18,004 nucleotides of DNA. Source: CG2-30-36-16 sp964372115. Its GTDB lineage: Bacteria; Bacteroidota; Ignavibacteria; Ignavibacteriales; Ignavibacteriaceae. Below are positions 1-6,401 of this stretch, in pieces. The stretch covers positions 1 through 18,004 of the forward strand of contig CAYJPN010000055.1 in assembly GCA_964372115.1 (NCBI GenBank), given 5' to 3'. The translations under genes were made by a program, and so were the position numbers. The first letter of the stretch is position 1. Each line of letters opens with the position of its first letter. The notes below the pieces were generated by a model. That model had not been told where the DNA came from. It worked only from the letters and a program-made list of their open reading frames with translations, and ran no database searches.

Positions 1-380
1 TCTTTTCTATCTGTTTTTTCAGTTTGTGCCGCTTTTTAAGGGCTGACTATTTAGTACTCCCCATTGATCTTTTTTTTTAAACGAAGATTATCTTCTACTA
101 TTTCGCTTATCAGGCTGTCTTTATCTTTTAATTTTTCTTCTAATCGTTTTATTTTATCTGCGTCGGATTTAATCGTCTTTGCCTTTGAAAATGTTGTTAG
201 GGCACCCTCGAACAGTTCTTTTTTCCATAAGTAAAATAAGTTCGGGTGAATGTTATTCTGCTCGCACAGTTTTCCTACCGGAATCTGGTTCTCTAAATGT
301 TCTCTTAATATTTGAATCTTACGTTCTACCGTGAAAGTTCTTCTTTGCTTTTTCATTGATTACTCCTGAAGTTTTTTACA
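1..380 (-). mobile_element. Partial IS3-type insertion sequence, running off the left edge
   Basis: The only recognisable gene is an IS3/IS911-type orfA at 51-356. Past its stop, positions 46 down to 1 stay open in another frame and read SALKKRHKLKKQIEK. That frame is preceded by a TAG and has no start codon, and I do not recognise it as a canonical orfB beginning. The boundary upstream of orfA is not certain. A TG dinucleotide at about 380, followed by TGTAAAAAAC, is a plausible end because IS3-family termini usually begin with TG, but the partner end is outside the window. A 17-nt repeat at 33-49, shared with the far right end of the window, sits directly after the orfA stop and may disrupt the element. 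Confidence 0.5.
51..356 (-). CDS. IS3/IS911-type transposase OrfA (HTH and leucine zipper)
   Basis: A 101-aa protein typical in size for OrfA of IS3-family elements, which binds the terminal inverted repeats and cooperates with OrfB, the DDE integrase. Residues about 6-50 form a helix-turn-helix of the Tnp_8 type (VGKLCEQNNIHPNLFYLWKK, followed by ELFEGA). Residues about 66-98 are a charged coiled coil with leucine-zipper spacing (IKRLEEKLKDKDSLISEIVE). The ATG at 356 has a good Shine-Dalgarno, AGGAG with a 6-nt spacer. The C-terminus LRLKKKINGEY resembles the subgroup in which orfA ends in an LKK-type tail and orfB follows as a separate ORF. The expected catalytic ORF would lie left of position 1, so activity cannot be judged. 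Confidence 0.85.
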   Translation of the reverse strand: MKKQRRTFTVERKIQILREHLENQIPVGKLCEQNNIHPNLFYLWKKELFEGALTTFSKAKTIKSDADKIKRLEEKLKDKDSLISEIVEDNLRLKKKINGEY

Positions 381-648
381 CTTAATATATTTCTTCAAAA
401 GTATCTTTCCAACTTAAGCATTATAGGATTTGTTGCTGGTTAATACACTGAGCTCGATTTTAAAATTTGTATTGGTTTTTTGGATGATTGAAAATGAATC
501 CATTACCTCTTTGTCCCTTTTTTTATTCTTCAATGTTATATTAAATGAACAAATTCCAACATTTGTAGAACCGCCTAAAACGGAACATGTACTCATTGTC
601 TATAATGCTCTTGACCCAATTTATGAAACAGTAAAAAATCATTCCCGA
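381..648. other. Gene-poor segment between the insertion sequence and the tRNA fragment
   Basis: Two overlapping opposite-strand ORFs are present: 414-596 on the minus strand (60 codons) and 430-651 on the plus strand (73 codons). Neither has a convincing Shine-Dalgarno or a recognisable domain. The minus-strand frame has slightly more coding-like composition. The plus-strand frame ends inside the tRNA fragment. If 649-693 is an attachment-site duplicate, this stretch is the distal end of an integrated element. Confidence 0.35.
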
Positions 649-693
649 TGACTACGGATCAGAAGGTTTGGGGTTCGAATCCCTACGGGTGTA
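649..693 (+). tRNA. tRNA-Arg(ACG) 3' half only; candidate attachment-site remnant
   Basis: The sequence folds as the 3' part of a tRNA. The anticodon loop CTACGGA is at 652-658 with anticodon ACG at 654-656. The 3' anticodon strand is TCAGA (659-663), the variable region 664-668, and the T arm TGGGG-TTCGAAT-CCCTA (669-685) pairs over all five positions. The 3' acceptor strand is CGGGTGT (686-692) with discriminator A at 693. Upstream, the anticodon stem pairs only at its three loop-proximal positions (649-651 with 659-661). The D arm and 5' acceptor strand are absent, and no 5' half occurs in the preceding 640 nt. CCA is not encoded. This is the pattern of the duplicated 3' end left when an integrase inserts DNA into a tRNA gene. 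It is not a functional tRNA. Confidence 0.85.
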
Positions 694-878
694 CTAAATT
701 ATTTATAACTGAAGATTGACGATTTTTCGTCACTCTGCATTCTTGTTTTAAAGCTGAGTTGGAAATTAATTGGCAGTTCCTATCCATTTTTGCATTTTGA
801 GAAGTTCGGGATTTGAAACTCATTAGGCGTAATATATAGAAGCACATTAATTATTTATCGTAAAATTAGTTTTTAGGT

Positions 879-3305
879 TTAATCTTCTGTTCCCTCACTT
901 TCTTTTACAAAAGCAGCCCTTCTGATTGACGGATATTGTGAGTTTATTCCTTTAACCGCATGCCAAATAATCTTGCTGAACTCAGTGTCGTCCGCCATGT
1001 CAGCTTCAGCAAAATTTAATTCTTCACTTTTCTGCTGCCAATAATTACTCGCAAGGTTTTTGTCATCAAGATTAACATTCGATGGCAAAAAGTTAAACGT
1101 TTTATCGTTTGGCGTTTCTGAAAAACAGCGCCATAGCGGTGTCGCGGAGGCATCATACTGACTCATAGGCGGTAAACCAAGAATAAGTTCTATAGTACGA
1201 AGTATTGAAGAAGTAGAATACATTGTGTGATCAACAAAATTTCGTTTTACATAACCTCCGGCAATATATAATGTGCTTCTATGTGCATCAACATGATCGG
1301 GCCCATTCTGAGCGTCATCTTCAACAATAAAAACAATACTTTCTTTCCATATTGGAGAATGACTTAAGTAATCAACAAATAAACCAACTGCAAGATCGTT
1401 ATCTGCAACATGGGCAAAAGGAGTGGGTTTTCCCTTCCGCAGTCCTTCGGTATGATCATTAATAAATCTTATTGTTGAAAATTGAGGAACTTGTCCTATT
1501 GAAAATAGAGAATCAAAATCGCGTTTCCATTGGTAAAAACGGGTTGTATCTCTTACGGAGCTGTCCCAGCCGGTAAAATAATTGCAGTAATTGTTTTGCA
1601 AAGATGGGATTGACGGTTTGCCGTTATTTATAAATTCTCCATAGGAGCGGTAAGAAACATTATATTTTTTACATACATCCCAAATAAACTCTTTGTTATT
1701 TGCGATTGATCTATTTCCTTCCGCATCATATCCGCCGCCTCTATTGCCGTAACCGGTCGGCCATGTTTTTTCAAGATAATCCGTTGCGTAAGCGCCGGTA
1801 GTCCAGTTATGCCCATCCGCACTTACTTCCGCATCAACATAAAAATTATCTAACAGAACAAATTCTTTAGCTAACTTATGTTGATTCGGTGTATAAAAAT
1901 TACCGAATAAAACTAAACTTGTATCGCCGTTACCTTCCGGCACATCACCCAAAACCTGGTCATAAGTGCGGTTCTCTTTTATGATATAAAATAGATGTTT
2001 AATCGGAGAAACACCTCCGACTTTTTGTGGAATAGGATTTCCGGTTTCAATGTTATCGGGAAGCTCGTTAATTTTCCGATAAGGTGTATTTTCATAAACT
2101 AATTTTGAATAACGAGCTAATTTTTTTTGACCGGGGTTTTTAATTATACTTAGAGTTCCTTCGAAAAGACCGGCAATATACTGCATTTTCACTGCCTTCG
2201 TTGTATCCCCTTTTTGATATGCTGTTATTTGACTCTTACTCGCCGGGTTAGGACCAAATGGATTAGCCATTGAAGAAAATCCTTTTCCGTTTGCAACATA
2301 TATCTTTTCTTTTACCACACGAACACTCGTCGGATACCAGCCGGTGGGAATAAATCCTTTACTTTTGCTAAAGCCGGGTCTGCTTACGTCAAATACGGTA
2401 AGACAGTTATTATCAGCATTAGCAATGTATAAAGACTTTTCATCTTCACTTAACGCTACGCTATTAGGTGTTGAACCGGGAGGAGAATCCGGATATAGCG
2501 CGGTGTTTAGAGTCTCTATTACTTTCTTCTCATCAAGGTTTACAACCGAAACAGAATTATCATTAGCATTTGCAACAAAGAGGTACTTTCCGCTTTTTAT
2601 CAAACACATTTCATTTGGATTATCGCCCACCGGAATTGAGGTTGTAATAGCCTTTTCCTCTGTATCAAAAACTAAAACTTTATCGCAGCCCCAGCAAGAA
2701 ATATATAATTCTTTTTTATCCGGCGAAAGATTACACGAATAACCTTCTCCGCCAAGCGGATAAACGCCTGTTATTTCTTTGGTTTTTATATTAACCAAAT
2801 AGAGAGAATTATTTTCTTTCGTTACTGCATACAAAATATCTTTATTCTCATCCAGGGTAATGCCTGCCGGAGAAATTTTTTCGGGCCATCTTTTGCCGAG
2901 TTTGAATGTATCAATAACCGCTAATTTATTTTTCTTAATTTCGTAACGAAATATCCAATTATCATTTCCACCGGAAGCGAAAAGATATTTGTCGTTCTTG
3001 CTAAAAACTAAACCATACCAGGATTTTGCAATACTAATGTTGTCAATTATTTTTGACGTGCGTACATCGATTAATTGAATAGATTGTTCACTTTGTCCGT
3101 TATTAGTTACAGCTAAATAGTTGCCGGTATTCGATACCGCAATTTGCAAAGGCAAATCTCCTAAGGGCAAACTTTTACCAATTGGTGTTAAACTCCATCC
3201 GTTTGGCAATTTTATTCTTTTAATTTTCTCGCCGCCATTTTGAGAGAATGAAAGAGAACATGCAAATAGTGCGAGGACTAACGTCTTAATAAATATATTC
3301 ATCAC
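879..3305 (-). CDS. Secreted YncE-type beta-propeller fused to phosphoesterase (alkaline phosphatase superfamily)
   Basis: An 808-aa two-part protein. Residues 1-21 are a signal peptide (MMNIFIKTLVLALFACSLSF, then SQ). Residues about 40-360 carry YVTN/YncE-like blades with repeated D-x-x-x-x-x-x-V and LYIANADNN-type strands (LFVANANDNSVSVVNLDEKK). From about 435 to 760 lies a phosphoesterase of the AcpA/phospholipase C type. It shows the entry motif HLFYIIKENRTYDQVLGD near 440, SADGHNWTT near 495, and the metal-site segment VEDDAQNGPDHVDAHRS near 660-676. The fusion matches a known bacterial architecture named bifunctional YncE/alkaline phosphatase family protein. The substrate is unknown. 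There is no T9SS tail, so a periplasmic or lipid-surface location is more likely. No Shine-Dalgarno is evident. The gene starts 12 nt after the TauE/SafE stop, so the two are probably co-transcribed. Confidence 0.87.
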   Translation of the reverse strand: MMNIFIKTLVLALFACSLSFSQNGGEKIKRIKLPNGWSLTPIGKSLPLGDLPLQIAVSNTGNYLAVTNNGQSEQSIQLIDVRTSKIIDNISIAKSWYGLVFSKNDKYLFASGGNDNWIFRYEIKKNKLAVIDTFKLGKRWPEKISPAGITLDENKDILYAVTKENNSLYLVNIKTKEITGVYPLGGEGYSCNLSPDKKELYISCWGCDKVLVFDTEEKAITTSIPVGDNPNEMCLIKSGKYLFVANANDNSVSVVNLDEKKVIETLNTALYPDSPPGSTPNSVALSEDEKSLYIANADNNCLTVFDVSRPGFSKSKGFIPTGWYPTSVRVVKEKIYVANGKGFSSMANPFGPNPASKSQITAYQKGDTTKAVKMQYIAGLFEGTLSIIKNPGQKKLARYSKLVYENTPYRKINELPDNIETGNPIPQKVGGVSPIKHLFYIIKENRTYDQVLGDVPEGNGDTSLVLFGNFYTPNQHKLAKEFVLLDNFYVDAEVSADGHNWTTGAYATDYLEKTWPTGYGNRGGGYDAEGNRSIANNKEFIWDVCKKYNVSYRSYGEFINNGKPSIPSLQNNYCNYFTGWDSSVRDTTRFYQWKRDFDSLFSIGQVPQFSTIRFINDHTEGLRKGKPTPFAHVADNDLAVGLFVDYLSHSPIWKESIVFIVEDDAQNGPDHVDAHRSTLYIAGGYVKRNFVDHTMYSTSSILRTIELILGLPPMSQYDASATPLWRCFSETPNDKTFNFLPSNVNLDDKNLASNYWQQKSEELNFAEADMADDTEFSKIIWHAVKGINSQYPSIRRAAFVKESEGTED

Positions 3306-3317
3306 TTTATTTTGGAT

Positions 3318-3680
3318 TTATTTTTCAAAAAATAACTTAACAGCATAAAAAAGCAGGAAGACTCCAAATATTTTTTTTATTACACCTTGCGGCAGTTCCA
3401 CTGCAATTTTAGATGAGAAATAACTGCCGATTATAAAAGCGACTATTAGGATAGCGGCTGCTTTTAAATCGACAAAGCCCGCTTTGTAATAGTTGAGCAT
3501 GGCTAACAAACCAATTGGGGGAAGCAGCATTGCAAGCGATGTTCCCTGTGCCTGCTGTTGTGAAAAACTTAACAAATAAACCATTGCGGGAATAACAATT
3601 ATTCCGCCGCCAATACCAAGAAATCCAGCCAAGGTTCCCGCGAGCAAACCTGTCAATAGTAGAATTATTATATAATACAT
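3318..3680 (-). CDS. Half-length TauE/SafE family membrane transporter
   Basis: A 120-aa very hydrophobic protein with four predicted membrane helices. Its first helix holds the family's glycine-rich motif (AGFLGIGGGIIVIPAMVYLL, residues about 17-36 from this start). TauE/SafE (TSUP) proteins move sulfite, sulfoacetate or other organosulfur anions and usually have two such repeats in about 250 aa. This one has a single repeat and would have to dimerise; half-size members are known. I chose the ATG at 3680. A longer reading from TTG at 3689 adds only three residues, and the predicted promoter leaves about a 20-nt leader before 3680. The stop lies 12 nt before the YncE-phosphoesterase gene, indicating an operon. 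A transported substrate cannot be deduced. Confidence 0.8.
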   Translation of the reverse strand: MYYIIILLLTGLLAGTLAGFLGIGGGIIVIPAMVYLLSFSQQQAQGTSLAMLLPPIGLLAMLNYYKAGFVDLKAAAILIVAFIIGSYFSSKIAVELPQGVIKKIFGVFLLFYAVKLFFEK

Positions 3681-3706
3681 TTCAATCAATATTTTTTTGT
3701 GTTACA

Positions 3707-3734
3707 ATAATAACAAGTTAACAAACTTTTTCAA
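3707..3734 (-). promoter_or_regulatory. Sigma70-like promoter for the TauE/SafE-phosphoesterase unit
   Basis: On the minus strand, TTGAAA (3734-3729), a 16-nt spacer and TATTAT (3712-3707) precede the ATG at 3680 by about 27 nt. The spacer contains a dyad, AAGTT-TGTT-AACTT (3715-3728), placed where an operator could block the promoter. Found by eye from consensus. Confidence 0.45.
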
Positions 3735-3815
3735 ATTACTTCTATCGTTATCTTTTAACTATCCAACCGCTTTCTTTCTTCACTCTAAGCGGAGTGGCAA
3801 TTGTTAAAATATACT

Positions 3816-3977
3816 TTATCTATTTTTCTTACTGCTGTATTTTGTTAAAAAATTAATATCAACAATCTGGTTTTCCAAAGTATCTTCATAATAAAGAATC
3901 ACTTCCTTATCTTTATATTTTTTTACGTTTGTTAAATATAATTTTTTATTGGTTTCTTCCGATCCGATAAAGATTTT
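3816..3977 (-). pseudogene. Coding-like 53-codon remnant in the gap upstream of TauE/SafE
   Basis: This frame is open for 53 codons and reads KIFIGSEETNKKLYLTNVKK, then YKDKEVILYYEDTLENQIVD, with normal amino-acid composition. It begins directly after a TAA (3980-3978) and has no start codon. A start exists one frame away (ATG at 3989, MARKK). One extra A in the six-A run at 3974-3979 would join it to this frame to give a protein of about 58 aa. It could be a small gene broken at a homopolymer, a decayed gene, or chance in AT-rich DNA. The product is not recognised. The rest of 3681-4185 holds only the promoter and terminator listed here. Confidence 0.3.
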
Positions 3978-4120
3978 TTACGCGCCATAATTTAAGATGA
4001 TCGCCGTTCTGTTAAACACAAATAAGTATCGAGTATGTAAATGTTAAAATAGAATATCATTTCATTTAATGATAGAGCGGAACCATTCTATTTGTATAGG
4101 TATTATCATTATTCTTTTAT

Positions 4121-4146
4121 AAAAAGCCCCGAAAAACTTCGGGGCT
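4121..4146 (-). terminator. Intrinsic terminator of the T9SS gene at 4186-5442
   Basis: A perfect 9-bp stem, AGCCCCGAA (4125-4133) with TTCGGGGCT (4138-4146), encloses a 4-nt loop. On the minus strand it is followed by a run of Ts. It lies 39 nt beyond the stop at 4186. Confidence 0.9.
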
Positions 4147-4185
4147 AATAAACTAAAAACCTTTTGAATGTAAATTTTATCTGTT

Positions 4186-5442
4186 TTATCTTAAAAGAAT
4201 CATTTTCTTTGAGATATTTACATTGTTTCCTTTGAGGTTATAAATATATAGCCCTGACGTTAAACCTGCAGCATCAAACGGCATCCGATAAATGCCGCTT
4301 TCTAACTGTCCGTTTACTAACCGGGCTGCCTCCTGCCCGAGCGTATTATATATTTTCAGTGTATAAAAGCCAGGTTCCCGCACTGAAAATTGAATGGTTG
4401 TAACCGGATTAAATGGATTCGGATAGTTTTGTTCGAGAGAGTAAAAAAACTGATTGTTCAATTCGACGCTAACCTCGTCGCTGTATTTAAAATTTCCGTT
4501 AAAATCAATTTGTTTTAATCTGTAAGAAACATTTGTCCCTTTTAATTCGTTATCTGTAAACGAATAATTCTTAAGTTCGGTAGTTGTACCGGCGCCTTCA
4601 ATAAATGTTATTTTTGCAAACCCGGTATTAGAATTTTTTCTTTCTACTTCAAATCCGTAATTATTCGTTTCAGTAGCCGTACTCCATTTCAGCTCAACAC
4701 TTCCTTCATTCGATGCTGCCGTAAATGAAGTGAGTTCGACAGGGATAGGATCATCACCACTAATGCGTACAATAGCAAAGTTTCCCTGGGCGCCCGATGT
4801 TGCGGTATAACCGGAACCCCAGCAGGCGCTGAATTGTGTTAAATATCCGGGAGTTGTTGAGGTTAGCGCGTCATTGCTTCTTGATGTGCCGGTGAAGCCG
4901 GAAGTGCGAATTTCAATTAAAAGATTTCCTCCGGTATAAAGCCACAAGTTGTCAAAGCTAATTTCCGGTCCGAATTCATTAGGAGTAGTCCCGTATTTAT
5001 ATGCATCTACTGCGATTCTAAGTGCGCCTGTCCTAACTTGAGTTTGAGTGCCAACAATATTATCAGCGAAAGTAAGACTTCTTGCGCTGGGATCAACACT
5101 GCCGCTTAAATAGATATCGTAGCTTGCAAAAAAAACTTCGGCGGCAGGCCAATTTGCAGTTGCCGATATTGGAATTCGCCAACTGATACCGCGCAACTCT
5201 TTTCCAACAAGGTTTGTAAGTTGGCTTTCGTGAATTAACATCTGGTAAGTACGCGGAGTTGTTGCAAGAGGACTGAGAAAAGTACCGGTACCGGGTACGT
5301 TCGTGTAATCTAAAGGCACAACATTATATTTAACGGTATCCGGCGAGGCTGGAGGAGTAAATTCTTCAAAATGCTGAGCAGTTAAATTAATTGAAACAAC
5401 AAACAAAAAAGAAACAAAAAAAACTGAAGAAATAGTTTTCAT
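4186..5442 (-). CDS. Secreted protein with T9SS type A sorting domain
   Basis: A 418-aa exported protein. Residues 1-23 are a signal peptide (MKTISSVFFVSFLFVVSINL, then TAQ). Residues about 25-230 form a domain of unknown function, rich in T, S, G and aromatics and probably beta. From 232 (IPVELTSFTA) to about 325 comes the FN3-like domain that usually precedes the sorting tail in this group. The C-terminal 80 residues are the sorting domain (QNYPNPFNPVTTIQF, ending in NISKKMILLR), which directs outer-membrane passage by T9SS and then release or anchoring. Its FN3 linker (FEVERKNSNTGFAKITF) has no repeat insertion, unlike the two paralogues in this window. The ATG has AGGAG with a 5-nt spacer. 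Promoter and terminator are both visible, so it is a single-gene unit. The role on the cell surface is unknown. Confidence 0.9.
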   Translation of the reverse strand: MKTISSVFFVSFLFVVSINLTAQHFEEFTPPASPDTVKYNVVPLDYTNVPGTGTFLSPLATTPRTYQMLIHESQLTNLVGKELRGISWRIPISATANWPAAEVFFASYDIYLSGSVDPSARSLTFADNIVGTQTQVRTGALRIAVDAYKYGTTPNEFGPEISFDNLWLYTGGNLLIEIRTSGFTGTSRSNDALTSTTPGYLTQFSACWGSGYTATSGAQGNFAIVRISGDDPIPVELTSFTAASNEGSVELKWSTATETNNYGFEVERKNSNTGFAKITFIEGAGTTTELKNYSFTDNELKGTNVSYRLKQIDFNGNFKYSDEVSVELNNQFFYSLEQNYPNPFNPVTTIQFSVREPGFYTLKIYNTLGQEAARLVNGQLESGIYRMPFDAAGLTSGLYIYNLKGNNVNISKKMILLR

Positions 5443-5471
5443 AAAGACTCCTTTAGTTAAATTTCCGTTCT

Positions 5472-5500
5472 AATATATGCTATTAGTTTTTTAATTTCAA
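5472..5500 (-). promoter_or_regulatory. Sigma70-like promoter of the T9SS gene at 4186-5442
   Basis: On the minus strand, TTGAAA (5500-5495), a 17-nt spacer and TATATT (5477-5472) give a near-consensus promoter about 30 nt upstream of the ATG at 5442. The spacing to the Shine-Dalgarno fits a short leader. Confidence 0.55.
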
Positions 5501-5605
5501 TAGCAGACAATTTTCTTTTACTTTTTTTATCAACGGGACAATAAAAGGCAAACCTCATTATTACTTAAGTACTTATTTGTTAAATACCAATTCAGATTAC
5601 TCGAG

Positions 5606-5670
5606 AAAAAAGAGAAACTTTATACATCTTATTCCTTCATTAACGTTGGACAGATGATCAAAGTTTCTCT
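5606..5670 (-). terminator. Long hairpin and T-run downstream of the frameshifted T9SS gene
   Basis: AGAGAAACTTT (5611-5621) is an exact inverted repeat of 5660-5670. After a 3/3 internal loop, CATCT (5625-5629) pairs with AGATG (5652-5656), leaving a loop of about 22 nt. On the minus strand the stem is followed by six Ts (5611-5606). It starts 57 nt after the stop at 5727, so it could terminate that gene. The large loop is unusual for a simple intrinsic terminator. Confidence 0.55.
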
Positions 5671-5726
5671 CCTAAAAATTATTTATAGTAAGGTTCATTT
5701 TGTCACGTACTTGGTATGTCATGGCA

Positions 5727-6401
5727 CTATTTTATCAGCAACATCTTTTTTGTTTTTACAAAATCGCTCGACTGCATGCGATATATGTATACACCGCTGG
5801 CATACCGGTTTGCGCTAAATTGTATTTTGTGGAAACCAGCCGGCATTATTTCGTCAACTAAAACGTCCACTTGCTCACCGACCGTGTTATACACTACTAT
5901 TTTTACAGCACTGTTAACCGGTAGATCGAACTTGATAATTGTAACCGGGTTAAAAGGGTTCGGATAGTTCTGATACATTTCAAACTGTGTCGGAAGTATA
6001 ATCTCTGCTTCCACAACATCTGAATATATAAACGTTCCGTCGTTATCAATTTGTTTTAGTCTGTAGTTAACTTTCCCTCTCAAATTTGACACATCAACAA
6101 ATGAATATTTTTTTTTCGAGTTACTGTTTCCATGTCCTTCAACAAATCCTATTTCTTTCCATTGTAGAGAGGCGGCATATTGCGTCTCTACAAACGCTCG
6201 TTCTATTTCAAACCCGTAATTATTCACCTCCGTGGCTGTCTGCCAATTGAGAGTTACTTTATTGTTTTCTACTGCTGCGGTGAAGCTTGTTAACTCAACC
6301 GGAAGCGGCGGATCGCCATCAACCCACAGAGGGCTGCCAAACAATGTGAGATTGTAATCGTTTCCGGAAGCATCGTAGGATGCTGTTCCAGCGGCCTTCA
6401 T
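5727..6401 (-). CDS. C-terminal part of frameshifted T9SS protein (end of LamG, FN3-like, sorting domain)
   Basis: This 224-codon frame continues the protein encoded upstream at 6319-8373. Its first residues (AAGTASYDASGNDYNLTLFG) are the final strand of a LamG/concanavalin-type domain that begins in the other frame. LPVELTSFTA then opens the FN3-like domain and YQNYPNPFNP opens the sorting domain, ending in VKTKKMLLIK. The ATG at 6401 has no Shine-Dalgarno, and the frame on its own has no signal peptide, so it is unlikely to be a separate gene. The linker before WKEIGF contains a palindromic repeat in frame (6162-6193). Read as one gene with the shift repaired, the product is 881 aa from the start at 8373. 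Confidence 0.8.
   Translation of the reverse strand: MKAAGTASYDASGNDYNLTLFGSPLWVDGDPPLPVELTSFTAAVENNKVTLNWQTATEVNNYGFEIERAFVETQYAASLQWKEIGFVEGHGNSNSKKKYSFVDVSNLRGKVNYRLKQIDNDGTFIYSDVVEAEIILPTQFEMYQNYPNPFNPVTIIKFDLPVNSAVKIVVYNTVGEQVDVLVDEIMPAGFHKIQFSANRYASGVYIYRMQSSDFVKTKKMLLIK
6162..6193. repeat. Palindromic repeat inserted in frame in the FN3 linker
   Basis: TTGTAGAGA (6162-6170) is an exact inverted repeat of TCTCTACAA (6185-6193), around an imperfect centre. It resembles the dispersed GTAGAGACGC-type palindromes found in many copies in several bacterial groups (recollection, not searched). In the protein it encodes FVETQYAASLQ between FEIERA and WKEIGF, where the paralogue at 4186-5442 has a shorter unrelated linker. 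Confidence 0.7.

Noticed and set aside
430..651. 73-codon plus-strand ORF ending at the tRNA fragment, considered as an integrase tail
   Set aside because: No tyrosine-recombinase motifs, no Shine-Dalgarno, and it overlaps an opposite-strand ORF with equal claim; its stop falls in the tRNA remnant.
649..693. tRNA gene interrupted by a group I intron
   Set aside because: Bacterial tRNA introns split the anticodon loop. Here the loop is intact and the break lies in the 5' anticodon stem, with no 5' exon in the 640 nt upstream.
718..731. GACGA-TTTT-TCGTC hairpin as a terminator of the 879-3305 gene
   Set aside because: It has only a 5-bp stem with no T-run, and lies about 150 nt beyond the stop.
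2344..2742. 132-codon plus-strand ORF and other long antisense frames
   Set aside because: It lies entirely antisense to the propeller region of a well-supported gene, with no start signals or domain resemblance.
6391..6396. Programmed ribosomal frameshift
   Set aside because: There is no slippery heptamer or stimulatory structure at the junction; one extra base fully explains the break.
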